Shown one piece after another: positions 6,931 to 16,462 of a stretch of 64,000 nucleotides of DNA. Origin of the DNA: Mycobacterium gordonae. Lineage in GTDB: Bacteria > Actinomycetota > Actinomycetes > Mycobacteriales > Mycobacteriaceae. How positions within the stretch are numbered: the stretch's first letter is position 1; each line of letters begins with the position of its first letter. The notes beneath the pieces are model-generated. The model made no database searches, was not told the origin of the DNA, and saw only the letters and a list, made by a program, of their open reading frames with translations. The translations under genes and the position numbers were made by a program. The DNA is taken from assembly GCF_001417955.2 (NCBI RefSeq), contig NZ_LKTM01000090.1:1-64000 (forward strand). The letters run 5' to 3'.

Positions 6931-8331
6931 CTAGTGGTGAATCCGGGCCCACGGCCGGGCCTCTTCAAGCTCGTAGGCCAATTCCAGGAGCCATGCCTCG
7001 CGCCCGGTGTCGGCCGCCAGCATCATGCCCACCGGCAGACCGTCGGCGGACTCAGCCAGCGGCAACGAGATCGCGGGTTCACCGGTCACATTCTGTAGCG
7101 GCGTGAACGCGACCCAGTTGATCAGCCGATCGATGACCTGGTCATAGTCGGTGGGCGCCAGGTAACCGACCGAGGGTGTCTCCTCGGCGAGCGTCGGAGT
7201 GAGCAGCACGTCGTAGTCGCCGAAGAAGCGGGCACTGCGGCGCCTGAGCCCGCGCAGCCGCGCGATGGCCAGTGGAAGCCGGTGGATGTTGCGCCGGGTA
7301 TGGCGCGCCAGTCCCAGCGTCAGGTTGTCCAGCCTGGTGCGGTCGAAGCTGTCGCCGAACAGGCGGCGGCCGGTGCCGACCTGGGCGAAGGCAAGGAAAC
7401 CCCAGTACAGGACGAAGTCGTCGACGAAGCTGGCCGGCACCCAGTCGTTGTCGATGTACTCGACGTGGTGTCCCAGCTCCTCCAGCAGTGCGGCCGACTT
7501 CAGGGTCGCGTCCTTGACCTCGGGACTCGCCTCTCTCAGGACCGAGCTGGTCACCGCGGCGATCTTCAGCCGCCGCGTGCCCGGTCCCGTCACATCGCCG
7601 ATCGGCGGCAGCTTGGGGTTGCGCCACAGCCGCTCGGCCTCGCGGTAGAAGGCCGCGGTGTCCCGCACCGAGCGGGTGAGCACGCCGTTGGCGACGATGC
7701 CCACCGGCAGGCGCCGATACTGCGGGTCCAGGGGCATCCGTCCGCGGGACGGCTTGAGGCCCACCAGCCCGTTGCACGCCGCGGGAATCCGGATGGACCC
7801 GCCGCCGTCGTTGGCATGCGCGATGGGCACCACGCCCGCGGCGACGAACGCCCCCGAACCCGAGGACGACGCGCCGGCGGTGTGGTCGGTGTTCCACGGG
7901 TTGCGGACCGGTCCCAGCCGCGGATGTTCGGCCGCCGCGCTGAACCCGAATTCCGACAGCTGGGTCTTGCCGACCGAGATCAGCCCGGTGTTGAGCACCA
8001 CCCTGGTGACAGCGCTGTCAGCTCGCGCGGGGCGCGGCTGCCATGCGTCGGTGCCGCTCATCGTCGGCTGTCCGGCGACGTCGATGTTGTCCTTGATCAA
8101 CGTCGGCACTCCGGCGAAGTAGCCTTCGCCGGAGCGTCCGGTTGCCGCCCTGGCCTCGTCGAATGCCCGGAAGGCCAGGGCGTTCAACTCGGGGTTTACG
8201 GCCTCCGCGCGCGCGATGGCGGCCTCGACGGCTTCGGCCCGGTCCACGCGGCCGCTCCGGATCGCGTCGGCGAGGCCGACAGCGTCCAGGTCGCCGAGCG
8301 CGTCGTCGCCGAAAGCGTGTACCCGGGCCAT
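6931..8331 (-). CDS. amiC: Amidase, signature family
   Basis: A 466-residue member of the amidase signature family, which hydrolyses carboxamides with a Ser-cisSer-Lys triad. The elements are visible: Lys80 in LIKDNIDVAG, the Ser-rich loop GASSSGSG (153-160) with the cis-Ser, and the nucleophile Ser179 in NDGGGSIRIPA. The length and position match AmiC (Rv2888c, 473 residues). Its physiological substrate is unknown. It is too divergent from GatA for a role in Gln-tRNA formation to be assumed, since mycobacteria have a separate gatCAB. It starts 9 bp after the tsf stop and may be read through from rpsB-tsf. Confidence 0.9.
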   Translation of the reverse strand: MARVHAFGDDALGDLDAVGLADAIRSGRVDRAEAVEAAIARAEAVNPELNALAFRAFDEARAATGRSGEGYFAGVPTLIKDNIDVAGQPTMSGTDAWQPRPARADSAVTRVVLNTGLISVGKTQLSEFGFSAAAEHPRLGPVRNPWNTDHTAGASSSGSGAFVAAGVVPIAHANDGGGSIRIPAACNGLVGLKPSRGRMPLDPQYRRLPVGIVANGVLTRSVRDTAAFYREAERLWRNPKLPPIGDVTGPGTRRLKIAAVTSSVLREASPEVKDATLKSAALLEELGHHVEYIDNDWVPASFVDDFVLYWGFLAFAQVGTGRRLFGDSFDRTRLDNLTLGLARHTRRNIHRLPLAIARLRGLRRRSARFFGDYDVLLTPTLAEETPSVGYLAPTDYDQVIDRLINWVAFTPLQNVTGEPAISLPLAESADGLPVGMMLAADTGREAWLLELAYELEEARPWARIHH

Positions 8332-8339
8332 GTGTCGGG

Positions 8340-9155
8340 CTAGGCCTGACCCACCTCGAAGCGCACGAACCGCGTCACCGTGACGCCCGCCTCGTCGAGC
8401 AGCGCCTTGACCGACTTCTTGCTGTCGGACACCGACGGCTGCTCGAGCAGCACCGAGTCCTTGAAGAAGCCGTTGAGGCGGCCCTCGACGATCTTGGGCA
8501 GCGCCTGCTCCGGCTTGCCCTCGGCCTTGGCGGTCTCCTCGGCGATGCGACGCTCGCTGGCCACCACGTCCTCGGGGACGTCGTCGCGCGACAGGTAGCG
8601 CGCCTTGAGCGCGGCGATCTGCAGCGCGACCGAGTGGGCGGCGTCGTTGTCGGTGCCCTCGAACTCGACCAGCACGCCGACGGCCGGCGGCAGGTCGGCG
8701 GCGCGCTTGTGCAGGTAGGTTTCGACGTTTCCGTCGAAGTACTGCACCCGGCGCAGCTCCAGCTTCTCGCCGATCTTGGCCGACAGCTCAGCGATGGCCT
8801 GCTCGACGGTCTTGTCGCCGATGCTGGCTGCTTTGAGGCTCTCGACGTCGGCGGCCTTGGACTCCAGAGCGGCGTTGACGACCTGGTCGGCCAGTGCCTG
8901 GAACTCCGCGTTCTTGGCGACGAAGTCGGTCTCGGAGTTCAGCTCGATCAGCGCACCCTGCTTGGCGGCGACCAGACCTTCGGCCGTCGCGCGCTCGGCG
9001 CGCTTGCCGACGTCCTTGGCGCCCTTGATCCGCAGCGCCTCGACCGCCTTATCGAAGTCGCCGTCCGAGTCGGCCAGCGCGTTCTTGCAGTCGAGCATTC
9101 CAGCACCGGTCAGCTCCCGAAGTCGTTTGACGTCGGCAGCGGTGAAATTCGCCAA
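8340..9155 (-). CDS. tsf: Translation elongation factor Ts
   Basis: EF-Ts exchanges GDP for GTP on EF-Tu during elongation. The protein has 271 residues, the same length as in M. tuberculosis. It starts with [20 protein letters not shown], in which the UBA-like N-terminal domain and its LREKTGAGMMDCKKAL-type motif (here [16 protein letters not shown]) are clear. The core domains (SETDFVAKN) follow. The start codon is TTG, with AAAGG about 9 bases upstream, which may keep its translation below that of rpsB. The gene lies 13 bp after rpsB, the classic rpsB-tsf operon. Confidence 0.97.
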   Translation of the reverse strand: MANFTAADVKRLRELTGAGMLDCKNALADSDGDFDKAVEALRIKGAKDVGKRAERATAEGLVAAKQGALIELNSETDFVAKNAEFQALADQVVNAALESKAADVESLKAASIGDKTVEQAIAELSAKIGEKLELRRVQYFDGNVETYLHKRAADLPPAVGVLVEFEGTDNDAAHSVALQIAALKARYLSRDDVPEDVVASERRIAEETAKAEGKPEQALPKIVEGRLNGFFKDSVLLEQPSVSDSKKSVKALLDEAGVTVTRFVRFEVGQA

Positions 9156-9168
9156 TGCTCAGCCTTTC

Positions 9169-9999
9169 TTAGGATGCGTCTGTAGTGGGTTCGGGGGTGC
9201 CGGCCGCTTCGGTCGCGGCGGTGGCGGCAGCGCCGGCGAGCAGCTCCTGCTCCCACTCCGGCAACGGTTCCGCCGCTTCGGCCTCCGGCTTGCCGTCGCC
9301 GCGGCCCAGCCCGGCGCGGGCCTGCAGGCCCTCGGCGACCGCGGAGGCGATCACCTTGGTCAGCAGGGCGGCCGAGCGGATCGCGTCGTCGTTACCCGGG
9401 ATCGGGTAGTCGACCTCGTCGGGGTCGCAGTTGGTGTCCAGGATCGCGATGACCGGGATACCCAGCTTGCGTGCCTCGCCGACGGCGATGTGCTCCTTGT
9501 TGGTGTCGACGACCCAGATCGCCGACGGCACCTTGGCCATGTCGCGGATACCACCGAGGCTGCGTTCCAGCTTGTTCTTCTCGCGGGTCAGCATCAGGAT
9601 TTCTTTCTTGGTGCGACCCTCGAAGCCACCGGTCTGCTCCATCGCCTCGAGTTCCTTGAGGCGCTGCAGCCGCTTGTGCACGGTGGAGAAGTTGGTGAGC
9701 ATGCCGCCCAGCCAGCGCTGGTTCACGTAGGGCATGCCGACGCGGGTCGCCTCGGCCGCGACGGACTCCTGCGCCTGCTTCTTGGTTCCGACGAACATGA
9801 CGCTGCCCCCGTGGGCGACGGTCTCTTTGACGAACTCGTACGCCTTGTCGATGTAGGTCAGCGTCTGCTGCAGGTCGATGATGTAGATGCCGTTGCGGTC
9901 GGTGAAGATGAACCGCTTCATCTTGGGATTCCAGCGACGGGTCTGGTGCCCGAAGTGGGTGCCGCTGTCAAGCAGCTGTTTCATGGTCACAACAGCCAT
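9169..9999 (-). CDS. rpsB: 30S ribosomal protein S2
   Basis: S2 of the small ribosomal subunit (276 residues). It starts [20 protein letters not shown], with the typical [15 protein letters not shown] motif, and contains [19 protein letters not shown] near residue 190. The C-terminal 40 residues are an Ala/Glu-rich extension ([19 protein letters not shown]) of the kind seen in mycobacterial S2. It is the first gene of rpsB-tsf, transcribed away from the M23 peptidase gene. Confidence 0.97.
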   Translation of the reverse strand: MAVVTMKQLLDSGTHFGHQTRRWNPKMKRFIFTDRNGIYIIDLQQTLTYIDKAYEFVKETVAHGGSVMFVGTKKQAQESVAAEATRVGMPYVNQRWLGGMLTNFSTVHKRLQRLKELEAMEQTGGFEGRTKKEILMLTREKNKLERSLGGIRDMAKVPSAIWVVDTNKEHIAVGEARKLGIPVIAILDTNCDPDEVDYPIPGNDDAIRSAALLTKVIASAVAEGLQARAGLGRGDGKPEAEAAEPLPEWEQELLAGAAATAATEAAGTPEPTTDAS

Positions 10000-10310
10000 G
10001 GCAATGCCCAGCTTTCAATGTCGGTTGTCGCCCGGAATCGGTTGAGCCCGGGCCCTGGCGTCTGCTGCGTTGCCGAACCCGCGTCCGGTTTTGGACCGGG
10101 CTACGGGACCGCTCGGCATGCTGGTGCGGGTCCCTCAAGTACCGGGCCGCGATGCAGGCGCGCGAAGTCAGCCCGCTTTCACGAGCTGCGTTGTGGAGTT
10201 TACACCGTTGCGGTGGGTGCTTTTTCCCGCTGCCCACAGGGGGCTCGACCCGTCCACAGTGCCCGGCCGGGCGACTGGCCGGCGCCGGGTGCCGGCGGTG
10301 CGATACGCGG
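10000..10310. promoter_or_regulatory. Divergent intergenic region between rpsB and the M23 protein
   Basis: This 311-bp stretch has no convincing gene. On the minus strand a TAAACT hexamer (10202 to 10197) fits a -10 element and would give rpsB a leader of about 190 bases. Within that leader there is a CCGGT-N5-ACCGG stem-loop near 10085-10105. S2 represses rpsB-tsf through the leader in E. coli; whether that happens here is unknown. The promoter of the plus-strand gene was not identified. Confidence 0.4.
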
Positions 10311-10868
10311 GTGCGATGGCTCTTTCTGGTCCTGGCCCTGTTGTGGGTGCTGCACAACGCGCCCCCGGCCGACGCCTCCGGCGGGCGGTTGCAGTGGCCG
10401 CTGCGTCCTGCGCCGGCGGTGTTGCGGGCTTTCGACGCGCCGTCGCCCAACTGGCAGGCCGGGCACCGCGGCGTGGACCTGGCGGGCTCTCCGGGCCAGC
10501 CGGTGTACGCGGCGGCGGATGCGACGGTGGTGTTCGCCGGCCTGCTGGCCGGCCTGCCGGTGGTGTCGCTGGCGCACCCCGGCGGCCTGCACACCAGCTA
10601 CCAGCCGGTGCGCGCGAGGGTGCGGGCCGGTCAGGCGGTGGCATCCGGGACGGTCATCGGTGAGCTGCTGGCCGGGCACGCCGGCTGCCCGATAGCGGCG
10701 TGTCTGCACTGGGGCGCAATGTGGGGTCCGGCGTCGCGCGCCGACTACGTCGACCCGCTGGGACTGTTGGCGACCACGCCGGTGCGGCTCAAGCCCCTGA
10801 CGGGTCAGGCCCGCGGGTGCGCCTGGTCATGCACCGACCGCAGCCGGGCGACCGCGACGTGGGTGTAG
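10311..10868 (+). CDS. Exported M23 (LytM-like) peptidase domain protein
   Basis: An exported protein of about 185 residues, the counterpart of Rv2891. I chose the GTG at 10311 because it places a signal peptide ([14 protein letters not shown], cleavage near ADA, residue 22) at the N-terminus; longer frames upstream have no such logic. The rest is an M23/LytM domain: GHRGVDLAG supplies the zinc ligands His52 and Asp56, and CLHWG supplies His133. In the usual HxH motif the first His (the catalytic base) is replaced by Cys131, so peptidoglycan endopeptidase activity is doubtful and a regulatory or binding role is possible. The 3' end overlaps xerC, which is convergent, by 64 bp. The last 20 residues are probably non-conserved. 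Confidence 0.8.
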   Translation: MRWLFLVLALLWVLHNAPPADASGGRLQWPLRPAPAVLRAFDAPSPNWQAGHRGVDLAGSPGQPVYAAADATVVFAGLLAGLPVVSLAHPGGLHTSYQPVRARVRAGQAVASGTVIGELLAGHAGCPIAACLHWGAMWGPASRADYVDPLGLLATTPVRLKPLTGQARGCAWSCTDRSRATATWV

Positions 10869-11701
10869 AGCTGCGTGGTGGCCAGGCTGGAATGACCGAG
10901 CAATTCCTGGACCACCCGCAGGTCCGCTCCCCCTTCGAGCAGGTGGGTGGCCGCGCTGTGCCGCAGCCCGTGCGGACCCATGTCCGGTGCGCCGTCCACC
11001 GCGGCGACGGTCTGGTGCACCACCGTGCGCGCCTGCCGAACGTCGAGCCGGCGGCCGCGGGCGCCCAGCAGCAGCGCGGGGCCCGATTCGGCGGTGGCCA
11101 GCGCCGGACGCCCGTCGCACAGCCAGGCCCGCAGCGCCTCGGCGGCGGGCTGCCCGAACGGCGCGGTGCGCTGCTTGTTGCCCTTTCCGAGCACCCGCAC
11201 CACCCGGTGCGCGGTGTCGACGTCGTCGACGTCCAGGCCGCACAGTTCGCTGACCCGGATTCCGGTGGCGTACAGCAGTTCCACGATCAGGCGGTCGCGC
11301 AGGGCCAGCGGATCGCCCTGTTCTGCTCCGGATTTGGCGGCCGTCATGGCGGCCAGCGCCTGATCCTGGCGCAGCACCGACGGCAGCGTGCGGTGGGCTT
11401 TGGGCACTTGCAGCCGGGCGGCGGGATCGGTGGTGAGCAGGCCGCGGCGCAGCGCCCACGCCGTGAAGGCCTTCACCGAGGAGGTGCGGCGGGCCAGGGT
11501 CGTGCGGGCCGCCCCCGCGCCGGCGGCGCTGGCCAGCCAGGACCGCAGCACCGGCAGACTCAGCGTCTGCAGGTCCGATCCGCGCTCGGCCAGAAAATCG
11601 AACAGTGACCGCAGATCGCCGAGGTAGGCGCGGCGGGTGTGCGCCGAACGGCCGCACTGCAGCTCCAGGTATTCGTCGAATTCGTCGAGGACCGCCTGCA
11701 C
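10805..11701 (-). CDS. xerC: Tyrosine recombinase XerC
   Basis: XerC, with XerD, resolves chromosome dimers at dif during division. It has 298 residues, as in M. tuberculosis (Rv2894c). The N-terminal SAM-like core-binding domain (about 1-95, [17 protein letters not shown]) precedes the catalytic domain. The catalytic residues are visible: Arg149 (ATGIRVSEL), His244 and Arg247 ([15 protein letters not shown]), His270 (LLGHSSL) and Tyr279 (TTQLYTHV). The start is a GTG with GGGAGA close upstream. H37Rv carries PPE45 and an oxidoreductase between Rv2891 and xerC; both are missing here, so xerC converges directly on the M23 gene. Confidence 0.95.
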   Translation of the reverse strand: MQAVLDEFDEYLELQCGRSAHTRRAYLGDLRSLFDFLAERGSDLQTLSLPVLRSWLASAAGAGAARTTLARRTSSVKAFTAWALRRGLLTTDPAARLQVPKAHRTLPSVLRQDQALAAMTAAKSGAEQGDPLALRDRLIVELLYATGIRVSELCGLDVDDVDTAHRVVRVLGKGNKQRTAPFGQPAAEALRAWLCDGRPALATAESGPALLLGARGRRLDVRQARTVVHQTVAAVDGAPDMGPHGLRHSAATHLLEGGADLRVVQELLGHSSLATTQLYTHVAVARLRSVHDQAHPRA

Positions 11702-11732
11702 TCTCCCACGCTGACAGATGCGGTGCGGTCTT

Positions 11733-12893
11733 TCAGATGACGCGCCGCAGCGTGTCCGGGGTGAGATCTTTGAGCGCCGGATAGCCGTCGACGGCCATGG
11801 TCAGGTCGGCCTCGGCGAGCAGCATGCGCAGCACGTGGACGACGCCGTCGACCCCGCCCAGAGCCATTCCGTAGGCGTAGGGCCGGCCGACGCCGACCGC
11901 GGTGGCGCCCATGGCCAGCGCCTTGACGACGTCGGCGCCACTGCGGATACCGGAGTCGAAGAGCACCGGCAGCCCACCGGCCGCCTCCACGACGCCGGGC
12001 AGGCAGTCCAGCGCCGGCAGCCCGCCGTTGGCCTGCCGGCCGCCGTGGGTCGAGCAGTAGATGCCGTCGACACCGCCGTCGATGGCGCGCCGGGCGTCGT
12101 CGGGGTGGCAGATGCCCTTGATGATCATCGGCAGGTCGGTCAGCGACCGCAGCCAGGTGAGGTCGTCCCAGCTCAGCGGATTGCCGAAAGTCTGCGCCCA
12201 GGCCAGCACAGTGCCCTGCGGGTCTTCTTCCGGCGGCCGTTGCAGGCCGGCGCGGAACACCGGGTCGCTGGTGTAGTTGCTCAGGCAGTGGCCACGCAGT
12301 TGGGGGAAGTTGGCCGTGGTGAGGTCGCGCGGGCGCCAGCCGGGGATCCAGGTGTCCAGCGTGACAATGATGGCCTGGTAGCCGGCGGCTTCGGCGCGCT
12401 GCACGAGGCTCGCGGCGAGGTCCCGGTCCTTGGGTGTGTAGAGCTGGAAGAACCCGGGGGTGTCACCGAACTGCGCGGCGACGTCCTCCAGCGGGTCGGC
12501 GGTCAGGGTCGAGACGACCATCGGCACACCGGTACGGGCCGCCGCGCGTGCGGTCGCCAGGTCGCCGTGGCCGTCTTGGGCGCACAGGCCGATGACTCCG
12601 ATCGGCGCCATGAACAGCGGCGAGGGCAGCGTCAGGCCGAACATCTGCACCGACAGGTCGCGTTCGGCGGCACCGACGAACATGCGGGGCATCAGGCCCC
12701 AGTGGTCGAAGGCCTCGCGATTGGCGCGCTGGGTGCGCTCGTCGCCGGCTCCCCCGGTGACGTAGGACCAGACCGACGGCGGCATCGCCATCTCGGCCCT
12801 GGCCTCCAACTCGGCGAAGGACATCGGAAGCGAGGGCGCAACCCCGGCCAGGCCCTGGAAATAGATTTCGAGCTGATAGTCGCCGAATGCCAT
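11733..12893 (-). CDS. FMN-dependent alpha-hydroxy acid oxidase, lactate 2-monooxygenase-like
   Basis: A 386-residue (beta/alpha)8 flavoenzyme. It is strikingly similar to lactate 2-monooxygenase of M. smegmatis, which converts L-lactate and O2 to acetate, CO2 and water: GDYxxEIYxQGLxGVAP at the N-terminus, HWGLMPRM, [16 protein letters not shown] and [18 protein letters not shown] are shared. The active-site residues are in place: Tyr44, Tyr152, Lys259, His283 and Arg286. Compared with the M. smegmatis enzyme the middle loop (residues 215-240) is shorter. The sequence alone cannot decide between monooxygenase and plain oxidase or dehydrogenase activity. It is on the same strand as viuB, 36 bp after it. 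No gene of this type lies here in H37Rv as I remember it. Confidence 0.85.
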   Translation of the reverse strand: MAFGDYQLEIYFQGLAGVAPSLPMSFAELEARAEMAMPPSVWSYVTGGAGDERTQRANREAFDHWGLMPRMFVGAAERDLSVQMFGLTLPSPLFMAPIGVIGLCAQDGHGDLATARAAARTGVPMVVSTLTADPLEDVAAQFGDTPGFFQLYTPKDRDLAASLVQRAEAAGYQAIIVTLDTWIPGWRPRDLTTANFPQLRGHCLSNYTSDPVFRAGLQRPPEEDPQGTVLAWAQTFGNPLSWDDLTWLRSLTDLPMIIKGICHPDDARRAIDGGVDGIYCSTHGGRQANGGLPALDCLPGVVEAAGGLPVLFDSGIRSGADVVKALAMGATAVGVGRPYAYGMALGGVDGVVHVLRMLLAEADLTMAVDGYPALKDLTPDTLRRVI

Positions 12894-12929
12894 GACTTAG
12901 AGAATGCCAGCCGACGGTATCCGCGGGCG

Positions 12930-13781
12930 CTACCGCTCCGGGGATTCCGCCTCGGCCAGTTCCTTCTTCCACTGCCGGAACGTCTCTTCGGTGCGGCCGC
13001 GCCGCCAGTACCCGGAGATCGACGCCGCCCACTGGGCGTCGACGCCGCGCTCCTTGCGGATGTAGGGCCGCAGGTTGTGCATGACGGCCTGCGCCTCGCC
13101 GTGGATGAAGACGTGGACCTGGCCGGGCAGCCAGCGGGCGGTGGTGACCGCCTCGATCAGCGGCGCGTGGTCACCGGCGCGCTCTTCGGGCACCAGGTCC
13201 GCCCGCCCGCCGCGGTACACCCAGTTGACCTCGACGCCGTCGGGGGCGGTCAGCGGTATCTCGTCGTCGGGACCCGCCACCTCGATGAATGCCATCCCGA
13301 CCGCGGAGTCGGGCAGCGCTTCCAGGGCGGCCGCGATGGCCGGCAGCGCGGCCTCGTCGCCGGCGAGCAGATGCCAGTCGGCGGCCGGGTCGGGGCTGTA
13401 GGCGCCGCTGGGTCCCATCAGATAGATCGGCTGGCCCGGCTGGGCGGTGGCGGCCCACTGCCCCGCGACCCCGTGCTCGCCGTGCACGGCGATATCCACC
13501 GTGATCTGGCCGGCGTCCTCGTCGACGCGGCGAACGGTGATGGTGCGCACCGGCGGGCGCTTTTCCGGCGGCAGCTCGGCGAAGCTGTCGATCGTCAGCG
13601 GCTGCGGCAGTGCGGCTACGTCGACGTCCTGGGAGACGAACACCAACTTGACGTAGGAATCGGTGAACTTGCTCGGCACGAACGTGTCGAAGTTGTTGCT
13701 GCCCAGCACAACCCGCATCATGTGCGGAGTGAGCTGCTCGGTACTGACCACTTCAAAAGCCTGTACAGGCCGGCCTGCCAC
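12930..13781 (-). CDS. viuB: Siderophore-interacting protein (SIP family)
   Basis: A 283-residue FAD-binding reductase-like protein of the SIP/ViuB family, the same length as Rv2895c. Such proteins are thought to reduce ferric siderophores and release iron in the cytoplasm. The N-terminal FAD-binding barrel (about 1-120: LTPHMMRVVLGS, then YLMGPSGAYSPD) is followed by an NAD(P)H-binding-like domain (GDEAALPAIAAALEALP) and the SIP C-terminal helix region (ISGYWRRGRTEETFRQWKKE). The GTG start has AGGAGG 4-5 bases upstream. The gene is the last before dprA in the same direction, with a 33-bp gap. I see no iron box upstream. Confidence 0.9.
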   Translation of the reverse strand: MAGRPVQAFEVVSTEQLTPHMMRVVLGSNNFDTFVPSKFTDSYVKLVFVSQDVDVAALPQPLTIDSFAELPPEKRPPVRTITVRRVDEDAGQITVDIAVHGEHGVAGQWAATAQPGQPIYLMGPSGAYSPDPAADWHLLAGDEAALPAIAAALEALPDSAVGMAFIEVAGPDDEIPLTAPDGVEVNWVYRGGRADLVPEERAGDHAPLIEAVTTARWLPGQVHVFIHGEAQAVMHNLRPYIRKERGVDAQWAASISGYWRRGRTEETFRQWKKELAEAESPER

Positions 13782-13814
13782 TGATCCTCCTGTCGTGATC
13801 TGACCCCACGTCGA

Positions 13815-14954
13815 CTATACGAGTCGAGCCTGGCCTCGCCGTTTCCGCACGATCCGCCAGCAACCGTCGCGACACTCGACCAGGCCCGTCAATTCCAGCA
13901 ATGCCAGCGGCCCCAGCACGTGTTCCGGGGGTAGGCCGGCGGCAACGGCGATCTGGTCGACCGCGGCCGCGCCCCGGCCGGGCAACGCCTCGTAGACCCG
14001 CCGCTCGGCCTCGTCCAACCCGTCCAGGGCTGTGGTTGGCCGCGGCTCGTCGGGCGCGAACTCGCCGATGCGGCCGACCAACTCAACGATCTCTTCGTAG
14101 CGGGTGACCAGCTCCGCGCCGTTGCGCAGCAGCACATGACAACCCGCCGACGCCGACGACGTCACCGGCCCGGGCACCGCCGCCACGACCCGGCCCAGCG
14201 ATCGCGCCCAGGCGGCGGTGTTGGCGGCTCCACTGCGCAACCCCGCCTCCACCACCACCGCCGCGCCGGACAGCGCTGCCACCAGGCGGTTGCGGGTCAG
14301 AAACCGGAATCGCGCCGGGCGCACGCCCGGCGGGTATTCGGTGCACACCAGACCGTGTTGGCCGATGCGGTGCAGCAGCGCGGAATGCCCCGCCGGGTAG
14401 GGAACGTCGAGCCCGCAGGCCAGCACCGCGACGGTGACTCCGTCCGCGGCCAGCGCCGCGCGGTGAGCAGCCCCGTCGATGCCGTAGGCGCCCCCGGACA
14501 CCACCGCGACATCATGCTGTGCCAGACCGCTGGCCAGTTCGTCGGCGACATGTTCCCCGTATGCCGTCGCGGCCCGGGTACCCACCAGTGCGGCCGCGCG
14601 CGTGCTTACCTCATCCAGGCGCGCGGGGCCGGCGGCCCACAACACCATCGGCATCGTGTTCCTGGACCGGATGCCGTCGAACGCGGCGAACGCGAGCACC
14701 GGCCACTCGTCGTCGTCGGGAGTGACCAGCCGGCCGCCACGGCGCAGAATCGCGTCGAGGTCTGTTGCGGCCTGGTCGATTTCGCGCCGCGCCGCGGTGA
14801 GCCGGCACAGGTCGTCGTCGACCAGGCCGCGACGGACCCGCTCGGCGGCCTCCTGCGGCCCGACGCCTTGGACCAGGTCGGCCAGCTCGGCGCAGGGCGG
14901 CTCGGCCACCCGCGACAGGTATGCCCAGGCCCGCATGGTGGCGTTGTCGTTCAT
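13815..14954 (-). CDS. dprA: DNA processing protein DprA
   Basis: DprA binds incoming single-stranded DNA and loads RecA during natural transformation in competent bacteria. The role in mycobacteria is not established. The protein has 379 residues from the ATG at 14954, which overlaps the comM stop as ATGA; the frame is open further upstream but inside comM. The Rossmann-like DprA core is clear: ALVGTRAATAYGEHVADELASGLA, VSGGAYGIDGAAHRAAL, then GLRSGAANTAAWARSLGR and VPGPVTSSASAGCH. A C-terminal winged-helix region (about 310-375) is typical of the longer DprA proteins. It corresponds to Rv2896c and is translationally coupled to comM. Confidence 0.93.
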   Translation of the reverse strand: MNDNATMRAWAYLSRVAEPPCAELADLVQGVGPQEAAERVRRGLVDDDLCRLTAARREIDQAATDLDAILRRGGRLVTPDDDEWPVLAFAAFDGIRSRNTMPMVLWAAGPARLDEVSTRAAALVGTRAATAYGEHVADELASGLAQHDVAVVSGGAYGIDGAAHRAALAADGVTVAVLACGLDVPYPAGHSALLHRIGQHGLVCTEYPPGVRPARFRFLTRNRLVAALSGAAVVVEAGLRSGAANTAAWARSLGRVVAAVPGPVTSSASAGCHVLLRNGAELVTRYEEIVELVGRIGEFAPDEPRPTTALDGLDEAERRVYEALPGRGAAAVDQIAVAAGLPPEHVLGPLALLELTGLVECRDGCWRIVRKRRGQARLV

Positions 14955-16462
14955 CGCCGTGCTCCCATCTGCCGGAAACTCAGTGCGGTCGCGACCTCGG
15001 GCAGCCCGGGTGAGGTACGGCCGGCCAGATCGGACAGGCTCCACGCGACCCGCAGCGTGCGGTCCACCCCCCTGATACTGAGCACTCCGTCGTCCAGGGC
15101 CTGGTGCAGCGGCTTCATCGCGGCGCTGCTGGGCCGGAACTTGCGGCGCAGTAACGGCCCGCTGACTTCGGCGTTGGTGCTGAAACCGTGCGGGCGCCAC
15201 CTTTCGGCGGCCGCGTCCCGCGCCCCCGTCACCCGCTGGCGTACCTGCGCCGTCGACTCCCCTGCGGTGACTCCGAACGCGCCCGCCCGCACCGGATTCA
15301 TCTGCACACGCAGATCAACCCGGTCCAGCAGCGGACCCGAGAGCTTGCCCAGATAGCGGCGCTTGACCGCTCCTGCGCAGATGCAGTCCTGCGGATCGGC
15401 CGGCGCACACGGGCACGGGTTGGCGGCCAGCACCAGCTGGAACCGCGCCGGGTAGCAGGCCACGCCGTCCCGGCGGGCGAGGCGAATCTCGCCGTCTTCC
15501 AACGGTGTTCGCAGTGCCTCCAACACGCTGACACTGATTTCCGCGCACTCGTCGAGGAACAGCACGCCGCGGTGTGCGCGGCTGACCGCGCCCGGCCGGG
15601 CCATTCCCGAGCCGCCCCCGACCAGTGCCGCGACGGTGGAACTGTGGTGGGGTGCGACAAACGGTGGCCTGCGCAGCAGCGGGGTGTCGGCTGACAGCAA
15701 CCCCGCTACGGAGTGAATCGCGGTCACTTCCAGCGACTCGGTGTCGGACAGCGGCGGCAACAAGCCTGGAAGCCGTTGCGCGAGCATCGTTTTGCCGACC
15801 CCGGGCGGACCGGTGAGCAGCAGGTGATGCGCTCCCGCGGCGGCGACCTCGACGGCGAAGCGGGCCTGCGACTGCCCGACCACATCGGCGAGATCCACCG
15901 GTGGCTCGTCGAGGGCGGCCGACGGGGTGATCCGTCGCTCCAATTCCGCCGATCCGCTGAGCCAGCCTCGCAGCTGCCGCAGCGTGCGCACGCCCCAGAC
16001 ATCGATGCCGTCGATCAGACTGGCTTCGGCCAGGTTGTCGGCGGGGACGACGACCGACGGCCAGCCGTCTCGCTTGGCGGCGAGCACCGCGGGCAGTACC
16101 CCGCGCACCGGCCGCACCCGGCCGTCCAGGGACAACTCCCCCAACAACACCGCCTTCTCCAGCCGGTCCCAGGGCTTTTTCCGCTGCGCGGACAGCACTG
16201 CCGCGGCCAGTGCGATGTCGTAGACCGAGCCCATCTTCGGCAAGGTGGCCGGAGACAGCGCCAGCGTCAGCCGCGCCTGCGGCCAGTCGTTGCCGCAGTT
16301 GACGACCGCGGCCCGCACCCGGTCGCGGGACTCCTGCAGCGCCGCGTCAGGCAGTCCCACCAGGTGCACACCCGGCAGCCCCGAAGAGATGTCGGCTTCG
16401 ATTTCCACGGTTTCGCCGTCCAGTCCTCGCACGCCGACGGAGAACGCACGCCCGAGTGCCAT
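14951..16462 (-). CDS. ComM/YifB-family AAA+ ATPase (Mg-chelatase-like)
   Basis: A 503-residue protein with an N-terminal Lon-protease-like S5 fold (about 1-165), a AAA+ Mg-chelatase domain with Walker A GPPGVGKTM near residue 219 and Walker B FLDECAEI, and a C-terminal Mg-chelatase domain (about 400-495). ComM is a hexameric branch-migration helicase that helps integrate DNA in transformable Gram-negative bacteria. The orthologue here is Rv2897c. A Cys cluster (NPCPCAPADPQDCICAG) typical of the family is present. It overlaps yraN by one base (TGATG) and dprA by four (ATGA), so yraN-comM-dprA is a coupled unit. Confidence 0.93.
   Translation of the reverse strand: MALGRAFSVGVRGLDGETVEIEADISSGLPGVHLVGLPDAALQESRDRVRAAVVNCGNDWPQARLTLALSPATLPKMGSVYDIALAAAVLSAQRKKPWDRLEKAVLLGELSLDGRVRPVRGVLPAVLAAKRDGWPSVVVPADNLAEASLIDGIDVWGVRTLRQLRGWLSGSAELERRITPSAALDEPPVDLADVVGQSQARFAVEVAAAGAHHLLLTGPPGVGKTMLAQRLPGLLPPLSDTESLEVTAIHSVAGLLSADTPLLRRPPFVAPHHSSTVAALVGGGSGMARPGAVSRAHRGVLFLDECAEISVSVLEALRTPLEDGEIRLARRDGVACYPARFQLVLAANPCPCAPADPQDCICAGAVKRRYLGKLSGPLLDRVDLRVQMNPVRAGAFGVTAGESTAQVRQRVTGARDAAAERWRPHGFSTNAEVSGPLLRRKFRPSSAAMKPLHQALDDGVLSIRGVDRTLRVAWSLSDLAGRTSPGLPEVATALSFRQMGARR

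Noticed and set aside
11718..13784. 688-residue open frame on the plus strand
   Set aside because: It is antisense to the lactate monooxygenase-like and siderophore-interacting genes, both of which have strong motifs. No domain is seen in it.
13815..15200. dprA start at 15200
   Set aside because: The added 82 residues overlap comM and do not resemble DprA. The ATG at 14954 forms an ATGA junction with the comM stop.
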